Positions 11,136-22,958 of a stretch of 64,000 nt of DNA are shown one piece after another. The stretch spans positions 470,070,008-470,134,007 of the forward strand of contig NC_081405.1 of the NCBI RefSeq assembly GCF_030272615.1, written 5' to 3'. The notes beneath the pieces were generated by a model. The model was not told the origin of the DNA, searched no databases, and saw only the letters and a list, made by a program, of their open reading frames with translations. Within the stretch, counting starts at the first letter, position 1. Every line of letters begins with the position of its first letter. The DNA comes from Cryptomeria japonica. Taxonomy: Eukaryota; Streptophyta; Pinopsida; Cupressales; Cupressaceae. The position numbers and the translations under genes were made by a program.

Positions 11136-12680
11136 ATGCATAGGCGAAGAAGAGATGTTCTAGGTAGATTTCTGCCCAGTCATCCTAATCATGCAGAAAA
11201 TAATTCCTCAGATATAAACCCTTTTGCTGAACTTTATCAAACCCCAAAGAATTTGAACGATCCTTAATCTGAATTTCCAGAAGGTAGTCTTCAGTTCCTC
11301 TTTGGACCTCAAGAAGAATAATTTCATATAGTAACTACCCCTACAAGTCCAATGCAAGGAAACCCACCTCCTAGTAGAAATAATCCACCACCACCTTTGG
11401 ACACAACGTTGAGTTCCCCATATCTGATCAGCATGATAATGCTAATCTCAAGAACAATCTAGCTTCTTCCCTCCCTAAATTATATGGATTGGTGACAGAG
11501 GATCCAAACACATTTATGTTTGATTTTGATGTTCTCTGTAGGAGTTTTGACTATACTACAGATGCCCATAGACTCAAAATATTTCCTACCACCTTGAAGG
11601 AATCGTCTTTAAGATGGTTTATGAGCTTGGGTAGTAGCACAATCAATACATGGGATGAGATGAAATGATTGTTTCTTGCAAAATATAAAGAGTATTGTAG
11701 AGGGACTGATCGCCATGGGGATGATATCTTTAGAATGACACAAAAAGAAGATGAGAGTCTTGAAGATTATCTAGAGAGGTTTTTGTTTAGTGTCAAAAAT
11801 TCCAAACATAGTACTCTAAATGAAGATTCCCTCAAGTTAATATTTTTGAGGAGAATCAGTGATGAATGCACTGATTCTTTGGATCTTATGGGAGGAGGTG
11901 ACATTACATAGTCCACATGGGCCGAAATAGGACAAATTTGTAAGAAGTATTCCAAATCTGCTTCTAAAAAGAACAGGCGTTTCAAGCTAGGAGCACCTTC
12001 ATCAGCATCTGGTATTGGAGTTTCTAGAATGGAACTTAGCCATTTATTGAAGGACTTTAAGGAGGACATCATAAATAATATGGCTACTCAGTTGGATACA
12101 CTTTCATCTAAAAAGAAGCATGAAGAAGTTGATGCATTTCTTGCAGAATTTTGCCCTCATTGTAGACAGCAAAACAAGGATTGCAGATGTAAAATGGTTG
12201 CAAATGTTGAGGTTCCTGACTTCAAGCCAATACAAGGTGAGGATTAGTAATTTTTCTATGTTGCTCAAAGAAGGCCAAATTTCCAAAGACAAGGTATGCC
12301 TTCGGATCCACTTTCTTTTTCTGTTTATAGTGGAAATTCTTATGTACCAAATAACCAATGGCAATCACCATATGCTCAAAATTTTGGTAATTATCAAAAC
12401 TGGTATGGTTCTCAAGGCCAAGGGAAGCATTTTTCTAATCAAATGCCTTAGTGGCAGAAGCCACAAGGGAATTGGTATCCACCTCAGGGCCAAGGAAGTC
12501 AATGGAAGGGGGAGTTAGCCATGAACTGTTCAATCTTCTGGTTATCAACAGCCTATTCAGTAGCCACAACCACCTGTAATAATGCCTCCCCCTGTAGCCA
12601 CTGTTGTTCCACCTAAACCAATGCAATTTCCCACTCAACCAATGCCAAATCCTAATATTAAATCTCAGCAACAACAATAA
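11136..12680 (+). pseudogene. gypsy gag
   Basis: The frame starts at ATG 11136 (MHRRRRDVLGRF). The capsid-like core of the retrotransposon gag family is visible at about 11460-11910: LYGLVTEDPNTFMFDFD, then LRWFMSLGSSTINTWDEM, then EDYLERFLFSVKNS. A cysteine-rich segment FCPHCRQQNKDCRCKM (about 12150-12195) lies where the nucleocapsid would be but is not a standard CCHC knuckle. The C-terminus is rich in Gln, Pro, Asn and Tyr (12280-12500). In-frame stops include 11267, 11318, 11666, 11909 and a double stop at 12245-12250. It would form the particle that packages the element RNA. Confidence 0.8.
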
Positions 12681-12689
12681 GCTTATTCA

Positions 12690-13486
12690 GTAGATCTTAA
12701 TCAATACCCAGCCTATTTTCTATCCCTAAGTGATATTCACCTCCGATCTGGGACAACTCTGCCTAATCCATCTCCTCCAATTATCATTGAGGTACAAGAA
12801 GAACAATAAATCTCTAATCCAACAGATACAATACCTCAGAAGAAGATATTACCTCCATTTCCCCAGAGATTTCAAGATAAGGAAGTTCTCAAAAAACAAG
12901 AGCAAGGTTTTGATATTATAGATCAACTAAAACATGTCTAAAAAAACCTAGCAGGAAGAAGAAGGATCGGCAAACAATGCATGTTATGGATCAACTGGCA
13001 GATATTATGTTAGGCAAGTTTGCAATTCCAAAATACTATGATCCAAGTAGTCCAATTGTAAGTATAGTCATTAATGGCAGCCAGATAAGAAATGTTTTAA
13101 TTGATTTAGGGGCAGCCATTAATGTGATGACAAGAGAAGTAATGAAACAACTTGAAATCAGTAGTCTAAGGCCTACATCTACAATTCTACAGCTTGTTGA
13201 TAGCTCTATAGTGAGACTTGATGGTATGATTGAAGATGTGGTGGTTATTTTGAATTCCTGGGAATACCCTGCAAATTTTATGATTCTATCTCCAAAGGCA
13301 ACACTGGGAGGCTATTTGGTGATTTTGGGAAAACCTTGGCTTGCCACGGCTGATGCATATATTGGATGTAGATCAGGGGATATGAATATTTCAGATGGGA
13401 ACTCTACAAAAACATTATCTTTGTATTCTCTTGCACAACCCCAGATGGATCAACAACAAGTCGTTTGGCCTATTTTGGGAGAATAA
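12690..13486 (+). pseudogene. gypsy protease region
   Basis: After a proline-rich gag tail, an aspartic-protease domain reads clearly in 12977-13486. The active-site segment is VLIDLGAAINVM near 13100; a DLGA form, rather than DSGA, is usual in Athila-type proteases, so it may not be a defect. The second conserved half, LGGYLVILGKPWLATADA, lies near 13305-13355 and matches the ILGRPFL-type flap end. It would cleave the gag-pol polyprotein. The link to the upstream frame needs a shift near 12940, and a stop at 13484-13486 separates it from RT. Confidence 0.8.
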
Positions 13487-13516
13487 TTTGAGGAAGTTGA
13501 CTCTATTAATCACCTT

Positions 13517-15180
13517 ATGATGATTAATCGAGGGCCATTCATGCAATTACATGATGAAGACTCAATTCTTTATAAAATTATGATAAATGAGTTGATACAA
13601 GAACAGCAATTGCAGGAGTTGGTACCAAATATTGCAGATTTAGACTTTCCTACAGCCACTAATGTATTGCATACTCTATTGCCGCAGGAAGTCTGTACTT
13701 CTCATTTTTCTGATATGTCCCAGATTGATCTTACAACCAAGATAGAAGTTGATTTGAATAAATGTTTGAATATCAATAGAGATCTTTCAAATACTCAAAA
13801 GGGAGCCCTCATGGACTTGCTGAAATGTCATAAAAATGCTTTTGCATGGGATTACAAGGATATGCATGGAATAGATCCAACAGTTTGCACCCACCATATC
13901 TATATAAAAGAAGAATGTTGCCCACTCAGCTAGCCACAAAGAAGAATCAATCCTGCATTAAAAGAAATAGTTAAAGAAAAATTGCAGAAGTTGTTAAAGG
14001 TCGGGTTTATCTATCTTATCTCTGATAGCCAATGGGTATCATCTTTGGTAATAGTTCCTAAGAAAGGAGGAAAATTGAGGGTATGTGTTGATTATAGAGC
14101 CTTGAACTTAGCAACAATAAAATATAATTTTCCATTACCATTTGTGGATCAGGTATTGGATTCTTTGGCTGGTAAAAAATAGTTTTTATTTTTTGATGGA
14201 TTTAGTGGTTACAATCAAATTCAGATAGCCCTGGAGGATCAAGAAAAGACAATATTTACTCGTCCTTGGGGCACATATGCATATTTTGTTCTTCCTTTTC
14301 AGTTGTGTAATGCTCCAGCCACTTTTCAAAGAGCAGTGATCAGTATCTTCTCTGATATTTATCAAGACATTATGGAAATCTATATGGATGACTTTACAAC
14401 TTATGGTTCTGAATTTGAACAAGCATTGGGGAACCTAAAAAAATTTGCAGCAATGTGAGGACTATAGTTTGTCATTAAATAGTGAGAAATGCTTCATCAT
14501 GATGTAGGAAGGAATAGTCCTTGGTCATCATATCTCTATAAAAGGAATACTGTTGGACCCAGCAAAAAATTGAAGTCATTCAGCATATCAATGCTCTTGT
14601 GAAGCAAAAAGATGTAAGAAGTTTCCTTGGTCATGTTGGATACTACAGAAGTTTTATCAAAGATTTCTGCAAAATTGCAAGTCCCTTATATTCACTGTTT
14701 ACCAAGGATATGGAATTTAAATGGACCTCTGCATGCAATGAAGCTTTCTTGAAGCTTAAGCATGCCTTGACCCAAGCACCAATTCTTAAAGGTCCAAATT
14801 GGTCTTTACCATTTCAAATTCATACAGATGCATCTGATTATGCAATAGGGACAGTATTAGGATAGAAGATTGACAACCTGGAAAGTGTAATATATTATAT
14901 TAGCAAGAACTTACAGGGACCTGAGTTGAATTACACAGTCACTGAAAAGGAAATGTTAGTTGTTATATATGCACTCAACAAATTCAGGAACTATATGACA
15001 AGATATCCCATATTTGTGCATACAGATCATACTGCAATCAGATATCTCATGAATAAGCCTTCAATTACTGGTAGATTAGCTCATTGGTTATTGTTGATGC
15101 AGGAATTTGATATCACAGTTGTTGATAAACCAGGGGGAAGTCTAATGTGGTTGTAGACTATCTTTCAAGACATCAGTTAC
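13517..15180 (+). pseudogene. gypsy reverse transcriptase and RNase H
   Basis: The frame begins with a protease-RT linker (KNAFAWDYKDMHGIDP near 13835) and reads RT blocks SQWVSSLVIVPKKGGKLRVCVDYRALN (in pieces, 14030-14110), FLFFDGFSGYNQI, FQLCNAPATFQR and YMDD at 14381-14392, so both catalytic aspartates are kept. RNase H follows: HTDASDYAIGTVLG (near 14820-14865), VTEKEMLVVIYALNKFRNY, HTDHTAIRYL and DYLSRHQL. Stops occur at 13931, 14180 and 14862 and frame slips near 14460 and 15145. The enzyme would copy element RNA to DNA; in this copy it is broken. Confidence 0.88.
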
Positions 15181-16647
15181 AAGAAGATTCTACAGTATTA
15201 GATGATGCTTTTCCAGATGAACATGTATTCCTTAAACAAGCTCACACTCCCTGGTATGTTGATATTGCCAACTATTTAGTTGCTGCTAAAATGCCAATTT
15301 ATTTCTCTCCTAAGGAAAGAAGGTTGTTAGTAGAAAAAAGTTTTAACTTCTCATGGATTGCTGATTGTTTGTTTTATACTGGGCCTAACCAAGTCATGAG
15401 AAGATGTGTAAGGGAAGATGAAACATATGATATCCTGCCTGCGTGTCATGATGAGCCATGTGGAGGACATTTTGTTGCCCAAAGAATAGCACTCAAAATA
15501 CTAAATACAGGATACTATTGGCCCACATTACACAAGAAAATGTGACAGATGCAAGCGTATGGGAAGACCTACTAAATCTAATGAGATGCCATTATATCCA
15601 CAAATATTAGTTGCACCATTTGATAAATGGGGATTAGATTTTGTTGGCCCAATTGATCCACCTTCTAATGGCAAATTCTACATTTTGGTGTGTACAGGTT
15701 ATGTAACAAAATGGGTGGAAGCTCATGCCATGACACATGCAAGAGATAATAAGGTGGCTGAGTTTCTTTATGAGGAGATATTTACAAGATATGGAGTACT
15801 AAGAGAAATTGTATCAAACTAGGGCCCACAATTTACTTCAACATTGATTGCAGCTTTGGTAAATGAATACAATATAAGACACAAAAAATCTACTCCATAT
15901 CATCCACAAGCTAATGGATAGGTAGAGGTTACAAATAGGGAGCTTGAGGCTATACTTACCAAAATAGTATATGTTCATAAAAAATACTAGTCTCATAGGC
16001 TTTCAAAAGCAATTTGGGCATACATAACAACTTGGAAAACACCAATTGGTTTTACACCTTTTGAAATGGTTTATGGAAAAGCAACAATGATGCCTATTGA
16101 ATTTGAGCATAAAACTCTGAGGATAGCTTTACAATTAAATATGACACTATCTGAAGCACAAAAAGAATGTATTCAGCAATTGAATGCTTTAGATGAATGG
16201 AGAAAAATGGTTGTCTAGCAGACAGAACTGATCCAAAATCATAGAGCAAAGTGGCATGATAAATATATCAAAGAGAAAAAGTTCAAAGCCAGTGACTAGG
16301 CAATATTGTATGACTCCAGATATAAAGATACTATGGGAAAGCTACAAACCAAATGGTTAGGTCCATATGAGATAGAAGAAGTTTTCAATAATGGAGTTGT
16401 TCATTTGACCACAATTGACCCTATTCAGTTTAACCTTTTGATGAATGGTCACCGATTGCGTCTTTATCATAAGCCGGCCACTAAAGAGGAGTTCCTGCAG
16501 CAATTTGCCCAAAAGGATGAAAAACAGGTTCCTATAGCAACATATGAGGCTCATGGAGTAACTGAGCAGGTTCCTGCTGCAATTGAGCAAAGTAATAAAG
16601 GTAAGGTTCCTATAGCCACTGCAGTGAACATGCTTGCCACTTCATAA
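15181..16647 (+). pseudogene. gypsy integrase
   Basis: The zinc-binding part reads HDEPCGGHFVAQRIALKIL, GYYWPTLHKKM and then a CKRM segment (15450-15560). The catalytic core shows WGLDFVGPID (first Asp, near 15640). At the second Asp, codon 817 of the 15 kb block (15817-15819) is AAC and is followed by TAG 15820-15822, so the Asp is changed to Asn. The Glu region HPQANG-VEVTNRE is kept apart from another TAG near 15919. The C-terminal part ILYDSRYK, LQTKWLGPYEIEEVF and HRLRLYH has no obvious chromodomain. It ends with repeated PIAT/PAA-type tripeptides and a TAA at 16645-16647. Confidence 0.85.
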
Positions 16648-17150
16648 TTCTTCTTGCATCATTTCACAATAATATTTCCATATCTTGTGGGAATATTCTT
16701 CTCCATAAATAAAATTTCATCCACGTCATCCCGTCTCATTTTCTTATCTGTCATTTCATTTTATTTCGCCATCATTTTCGTATGACTACAGGTATGTACA
16801 TATTGTATTTTATTTTAATTACGCATTTATGATTTCATTATGATTACTACCTTCCTAAATCCACGTACACTCCCCTAAATCTCGTTAGCTTGTGTGGACA
16901 CGTGCTAAGTTAAGTTTGGGGGGTGTTTTATGGTTCAGTTTCCAAAGTTAGTAATTATTCATCCTTTTCAGTACTTAGAATTGATTGCTTGCCCTCATTG
17001 TTTTTAACAAGATATTCTTTCATGCAAGGAAGTAATAAATTATACCGCCGAATTTGGAGATATGTATGGAATTTTTAATTTTCAAGTCTGTAGGATATTT
17101 TGGTTCTCTGTTTCTCAGCTACAGAGTGTGCTATACTAATAGAGTAAGAA
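16648..17150 (+). other. non-coding gap between integrase and third ORF
   Basis: No gene is seen. The stretch is AT-rich and contains a G-run, AAGTTTGGGGGG at about 16912-16923, that resembles the terminal polypurine tract of the same element (AAAGTTGGGGGG at 19400-19411). Confidence 0.5.
16912..16923 (+). other. internal polypurine-like tract
   Basis: AAGTTTGGGGGG is nearly the same as the tract directly before the 3' LTR. It could act as a second plus-strand primer (a central PPT) or mark the end of an ancestral, shorter element to which the third ORF was added. Both readings are inference. Confidence 0.4.
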
Positions 17151-19401
17151 ATGGGTGGAGATCCAATCTGCCATGAACCAACAGTCCATGATGCATTACT
17201 ACAGGTGGCTCTTTGTGAGCATTATTTTAGACACCATGGCTGGATTGATTGCTTTTTGAAAATCAGGGATTTTAATGAAGAAATTGCTACAAAGTTTATG
17301 CATTCCTTCAATGAAGGAGAAGCTACGGAGCAATGGATAGCTGAAGTTACAGGGTTTCCACAGAAAGGAGAATTGTTTCCAGAATCAAAACATGCCAGGA
17401 GCGCCAGAGCAGAGTTTACACTTCCTGCAAATGGACCTCTAACGGTGGACAAGCAAGGAACTAGGAGGGTTTCCCTACCAACAAAGTGGCCTCAGGTAGC
17501 TTTACATGTCATGAAATATATTACTTGCGAAGGGAGGTATTCAAATCTACATTCACCACATTTTAAATTACTTAGTCATTTATAGCATGGTTGGAGGGTG
17601 AATGTCCCTAATTTTCTATACCACCTCATTTTTACAAGTGCCAAAGAAATGCGGAAGAATGGAAGTCGTTATGTCAACCATCATGGTTTGATTAAATTTC
17701 TTGTAGAACGTTCTCTTAGAGACGTTTCACAGATGGAATGGGGGGTATTTGAGGACATTGTAGTTTAGGGTTGTAGATGATCCACCAATTGAAGAAGAAA
17801 ATATTGCAGAACCCTCTTCTCCCATAGTTTCTGAAGAGAATGATTTGCTCATTTTCAAAGGAGTTGTGGTTATTATAGAAGAAGTGATGGTTGAGGCAAA
17901 TGTGGAGCAACCCTCCACTTCTCTTCAAAGAGATTCACCATTTTCTAAGAGAAAAGAGAAGGAATTGGAAATAAATGAAATAGATGAAGAACCTATGGTT
18001 CAGCCGCATGCAACTCAAATTTCTCCTGCAGCCAAGAGGCATAGGTCAAAAAGAAAAACTCCTGTAGTAGAGCCACAAGTAGAAACCATTCTTGCAGCCA
18101 CTCCAAAGGTTTATGTGAGAAGAACATGGAGTAGGACCTAGAAGGCTCATCCAGTAGGTGATCCGGAAGAGGTTATTTCAGTGGAAACATCAAAAAAAGG
18201 GAGCCCTGCAGATGTTGAAATCCAGGAAGAAGGTGATGTAGATAGACTGTCAAATCTTGCTTATATGGTAGAGTAGCTTGAGGAACCTATCGGAGAGATT
18301 CCATAGCAACTTGAGGAACTTGTTGAAGAGATTCCACGGCCTAAGGTAACACCTATTAGACCTCCATCATCCCTAAGTAGTTTACCTATTGCGTTAACAT
18401 TTTATAGACAATGGGAAATAGAGAGGGCTAGATTGCAAGGGGTTATTGACAAACAGCAAAGAGAAATTGAAAAGAGGGATAACAAAATTGAATAATTAGA
18501 GGCTAAGGTTGAAACAATCACTAGTATGGTCCCTGAATTGATGCAATATAGGGCACCTCCAAGGGTTTATGCTCTACATTTAAGGGAGCGGTATTTAAAT
18601 TTCAAATTGAACCGCATTGTAAGGGACCTTAGCCCCTCTTTAGAAACCCCTGAGGAATTTTATGATGCTTACTAGACTTCTCCAGCAGCTGTGAAAAATT
18701 TGTTATGTGAATTTTATTTACATAACTATGTTGTACCCTCAGATAGTGAGTGGAATCCTTTGTTATATATTGGTGATATCCATATAAAAGCTTTAATGTC
18801 ATGGATTCAAAATGAGATCAGCATGGGGGCACAAGCCAGAGCATACAAAGATTTTGAATTTGATTGTCCATTACCATTAAGGAAGGAAGCAAAAGAGCCA
18901 AGAGTTCTTTATTCTGAATGGCAGAAATTACTAGTAAGAGATGATGTTAGGAAACTAGTGCTTCCAATGAGGGAGGAAATATACCAGGAATATGAGCATT
19001 TAGTTCAGACTGACAGTGCAGCTGCAATAGATGAGTTAACTCAGCGCTGGAATAACTTACCAGAAAAATTAAAGTAGGGAGAACCTCATTCAGTGCCAAA
19101 TTTTTAGGTAGCTATGCAAAGAGCCCCCAAATATATACAACTAGGTAGAGAGAAGACCAATAACTGGTTACCACTAATCTTTCAACCTCCTATTCTTATG
19201 TGGCCACTATTGGGATGTAAGACTACGGATCGGCCCTATGAAGCAATTACAGAAGAATCAGCTAGATGATCCAGGCTAGAAAAGATGAAAGGATTTTACT
19301 GGAATTTAGCTTCAGGAGGAATAGGTCAAGGAACCATTGGTGATCTAAGAATTAGTGCAAGAATCAGAAATTTTCCTTTTGTAGGATCAGCAAGCTCTTA
19401 A
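17151..19401 (+). pseudogene. gypsy third ORF, env-position protein of unknown function
   Basis: A coding frame of about 750 codons starts at ATG 17151 (MGGDPICHEPTVHDALLQ) and ends at TAA 19399-19401, touching the polypurine tract. One frame change near 17765 links the two halves. N-terminal region (to about 17760): EHYFRHHGWIDCFLKI and WIAEVTGFPQKGELF, then an HHGLIKFLVERSL segment. Middle (17780-18360): acidic and proline-rich, with a basic KRHRSKRK stretch at about 18039-18062 that could be a nuclear localisation signal. Then a coiled-coil-like stretch near 18405-18500 and a C-terminal globular-looking region (18690-19075). No signal peptide or membrane segment is evident, so it does not look like a typical envelope glycoprotein. 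At least nine stops, mostly TAG. Function unknown; it may belong with plant-transposon-associated proteins of unknown role. Confidence 0.65.
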
Positions 19402-19413
19402 AGTTGGGGGGCA
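19402..19413 (+). other. gypsy polypurine tract
   Basis: AGTTGGGGGGCA lies between the third ORF stop and the 3' LTR start TGATGAG. It is the plus-strand priming site. Confidence 0.75.
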
Positions 19414-20689
19414 TGATGAGTTGAGACATTGTCATATTTCTATCCTCAGAACTCTTGAGTTTTTGTCATCTTTTGATTTGCATAGTTGTAGTGATGTATT
19501 GGAATTTTACTATATGTATTCCATATGTTAGCCTGAACCTATTAAATCATATTTTATCTTTGCCAGTTTATTCCTGCAGCCATGCCATTTATTCCTGTAG
19601 CCATGTGATTTATTCTTATTGCTATGCAGATTGTTTAGGGCAATATCATATGTGAAATTAATAGATGTCCTAATTAAATAAAATGCATATGTATGTTCTT
19701 GTATGTTATTTCTTTTGTAGTGCAAGGAATAAATGATGCTGTGGTGGATGTTTGCCTATCACACCAGTTGAAGTAAAGGATACTCAAGAAGATGACTAAA
19801 GATCAAACTGCAGAAGAGTTGAGAAGCGTAAGGAATGGCATAAGAGGAGAAATCAAGTGATACTACCGATGTGTAACTTAGGTGGGCATTGAAGTTGTAA
19901 ATACCGCCATAGTATGTTATGACTGTGGTTCAGTTTAGATCCATGTTTCCTGCAGCATAACTCCAGCTATCTCCTTTCTAGGTCAATCACCTGCCTCTTC
20001 TTTTCGGCGTGATTTGTGTTGTCTGTTGTATATGATTTCTTTTTAATAATAATCTCTTTATCTTCTCAGAGGTTAGATAGAAAGAGAAGAAAAATAGAGC
20101 AAAGGATTATTCCTAAGTATTTTTTAGCTTTCTTTTCATATTGAATCATGTAATGACTTCCAAAGAATGGTGAATAAAAATATGTTATTCTGAGCTTTTA
20201 GAGTTGTTTTTGGGAAACCTGGTATCACTCATCCAAGGGGGACCACTTGGTGAGTGTTCCTGTGCATTTGTTAAGATTAGTTTTATTTCCTTAGCTACAG
20301 TAGATGTTCTTGCATTGACTATTCCTGTAGCCACTGGAAACAGATCCACTGACTGTTCCTACAGCCAAACCAGAACGGAGTAATTTTTGTTTATCAGCAT
20401 TGAATTTATCCAATATTGCTTTTATGAATTTATGCAGAAGTTTTCCTATAGCCTTTCTATAGTTTCAATTATTTCTTATCTTTTTCGCATAATGTTAGTT
20501 GCCGCAGTAATGTAGAATAGTTGTCGCAGGAATAGTGCATATATTGTGCAAACCCATTTCAAGTATTACATCTCTGGGTTGATAATCAAATGGACACTAG
20601 CTATGGAAATAGTGACTTTACCAAATGCATGTCCAAACTTCGGGTTGAGACTTCAGCTAGAGTTATTATTCTTATTGTTGGGTTGAACA
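19414..20689 (+). repeat. gypsy 3' LTR, 1276 bp
   Basis: It is collinear with 9733-11010 with scattered substitutions, and ends GGGTTGAACA followed directly by the duplicated GGTAG. The 21 bp triple repeat is at 19567-19629. Confidence 0.92.
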
Positions 20690-20694
20690 GGTAG

Positions 20695-21147
20695 GATTTG
20701 AATATTTTAGACTGTGCCAAAATGGCCTTTGTAATTTGTTCTCTCCATAAATGAAGAGGATGCGGTGCTCTATGTTTGACATTCCAGAGTTGTTTGTTTC
20801 TCACTATTTTCTAATCTTGCTTCTATAATTTCTAACTCTGTGCTTATATCTCATAATTTCAAATCATACATGTTCTCTTTTGAGATTTTTGCAAATGTTT
20901 CATGATTATGGATTAGATTATGCATAAATGAAGGTGAACTTGGTTGAATTTTTGGCATATCCCCTTAGGATAGGTTTGCAATTGTTTTCTTCCTGTATAT
21001 TTCTATCCCTTTCCATCCCCTTTGAATTTAAAAGAGTCGACTTCCAAAATCACAGAGGTTGTTTAATAAGTTGCACTAGGAGCCCATGCCTATGAAACTT
21101 CCAAACTACCCTTGAAAGTTGGCGAAAGCCGATTTTGGGAATCAACA
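20695..21147 (+). repeat. Family D LTR (middle), 3' portion
   Basis: It continues the LTR interrupted at 9732, matching 24356-24802 from GATTTGAAT to ATCAACA. It is followed after seven bases by TGGCACACCTAGTGGGACC, which has the form of a primer-binding site; the partner tRNA was not identified. Confidence 0.8.
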
Positions 21148-21389
21148 GTTTTTCTGGCACACCTAGTGGGACCGAGTTTCATGAGCTTTAGATCACTCAT
21201 TGGAGATTTGGTGCATTATTCAATGTTTTTAGTCTTAAAGGGGGTATTCTGCAAGCACCTGTTGACTCTACGAGTTCGAATCATCTAGGTGATTATATTG
21301 GTATGTACTAGGCTCTTTGTTTTGAGAAGACCTCTTGCTCTTGTTTAGATTATCATTTGTAGATCTTTTCTTTCCTTGTGCTTTAGTAT

Positions 21390-22958
21390 GGAGGGGTATT
21401 ATGAACAACGCATATTTCCACCTCCCTTCCATAAAAATATAATCATTTAGTCTCCCTATCAACAATATCAAGTTGGCTATGCTTCCATTTTTGCTTCATA
21501 TTCCCTTTCTACAACAAGTTACGAGAAATTTCCTAACAGTTGTCTCCCGCCCCCCCCCCCCCCCCTACATGACCTTTTTGGCAGCCTACATATGCTTACA
21601 AGTAGCCAAAGAAATCTTATTATGTCTCACATTTGCATGCTTGTCCTTCCCCCCGGCATCAAAATGTGCTAAACTTGGAAAATGTTAGCATCAAAGAAAT
21701 AATGATGAACTTTTATGAACAATTAAATTCTATTGAGGAGAATCAAGAATATTGCCTACAACAAGACCATCTTGCTTACCAGGCCCACCTTTAGCAGCAG
21801 CAAATAAAGTCACAGAGAAAACAACAAGAGAATTTTCTTGCAATGTAAGTATCTACTAGGGAAGAAGAGATTAGATGGCTAGCAGCCATGAAAAAGAAGC
21901 TCATGCAAGAGGAGAAACTGGCCATTGGAGCTCCCAAGCTAGAAAACCCAAGCATCATACATAGGATGCCTTCTAATGAGCCCCCTGAATCTCTTTTATG
22001 AAAAATATTTCCCCCTCATCTCTCTATCCCTGATACCATTTCACTTTTCAAGGGTGGACCTATTGTTTGGAGGGTTGATTGGTCTTGTGAACAGAGGAAA
22101 GAAGACAAGTAGTTTGTTGGTTGTGAGCTTCCATATGCTTGCAAGGATGAAGAGCCACCCTACCATAGGAGAAAAATGAAGATAGGTAGTTGCAAAAGAA
22201 AGGTACTGGACATGTTGGAGATAAAAATGAAGAAGAGGATTTATTTCTCCCATTTGACAAACTTCCTTGCTTTATTGACCATGAGGAAGAGGATTTTTCC
22301 ATTTTTGTCATGCCAGAAATCTTAAAGAACAAGCAAGTGTTGAGAAGAATGGAAAAGTTGATGAAGTTGAGTAGGAAGAGAAGCTTGATGCTCATATAGA
22401 ACATCATGAGGACTTTGGTGAAGTAAGGGTGATCTCCGCCATGGAAGGAAGCAAGGAGGATATAGATAAAGATAAATTCTGGGATGATTTAAAAGTTTCC
22501 TACTCATCTATTGACATCAATCCATCATCTCCTAAGTTGAATGATCATAATGAGCATGCACAATAGGAGGATATTCTCATACCAGTTGATGAGCCATCAA
22601 GACCAACCCCTATTAGTCAACGAGACATCAAGGAAGCAAAGCATAAAAATGAATCCAATGTTGATTGCTTGAACTTGGAACTTTAAAGATGATGCCCCAT
22701 CAAGAATCTAGCTTGGTTGGAGAGCTACAAGTCACCCCGATCATGCTTACTTATAAGCATGAAGATGAGCATCAAGGAGAGCAAATTCAGCCCACCCATT
22801 CACTACAAAAAGGCAACATTCAAGAATGGATGAGACTCTTTGCTCCTGTCCCGCAGGAGGCATTCCAACAGTCCATTGGGTGCTTATTATTTGTTCCTTT
22901 ATGGATGATTGTCCAAGAACTTGTGAAGCATCAGAAGTTGGTCAGAAGGGGAAGCTAA
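21390..22958 (+). pseudogene. Family D internal ORF, copy 2 (unknown protein)
   Basis: The reading frame can be followed from ATG 21390 (MEGYYEQRIFPPPFHKN) with many stops and shifts. Recognisable stretches are a Gln/Glu-rich part (NFYEQLNSIEENQEYCLQQ, about 21705-21760), IRWLAAMKKKLMQEEKLA (about 21870-21925), NEEEDLFLPFDKLPCFID (about 22225-22280) and a C-terminal part ending LVKHQKLVRRGS at 22958. Copy 1 at 2620-3800 has the same order. The composition suggests a soluble coiled-coil protein, possibly gag-like. No nucleocapsid knuckle, protease or polymerase motif was found in the 2.3 kb internal region. Confidence 0.55.
21550..21565 (+). repeat. C16 homopolymer
   Basis: Sixteen consecutive C follow CCCG. 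It interrupts the family D frame and its length is likely to vary between copies or sequencing runs. Confidence 0.9.

Larger units (their letters stand above)
9733..20689 (+). mobile_element. Complete Ty3/gypsy retrotransposon with extra 3' ORF
   Basis: The 10,957 bp element is bounded by LTRs of 1278 and 1276 bp and by the exact 5 bp duplication GGTAG (9728-9732 and 20690-20694). Order: 5' LTR, primer-binding site, gag, protease, RT, RNase H, integrase, a 0.5 kb non-coding gap with a polypurine-like tract, a third ORF of about 750 codons, polypurine tract, 3' LTR. Protease-RT-RNase H-integrase order is diagnostic of Ty3/gypsy. The primer-binding site and DLGA protease resemble the Athila branch; an ORF after integrase is also a feature of Athila-type elements. 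All frames carry stops, so it is not currently autonomous. LTRs differ by only scattered substitutions, so it is younger than the family D array it entered. Confidence 0.92.
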
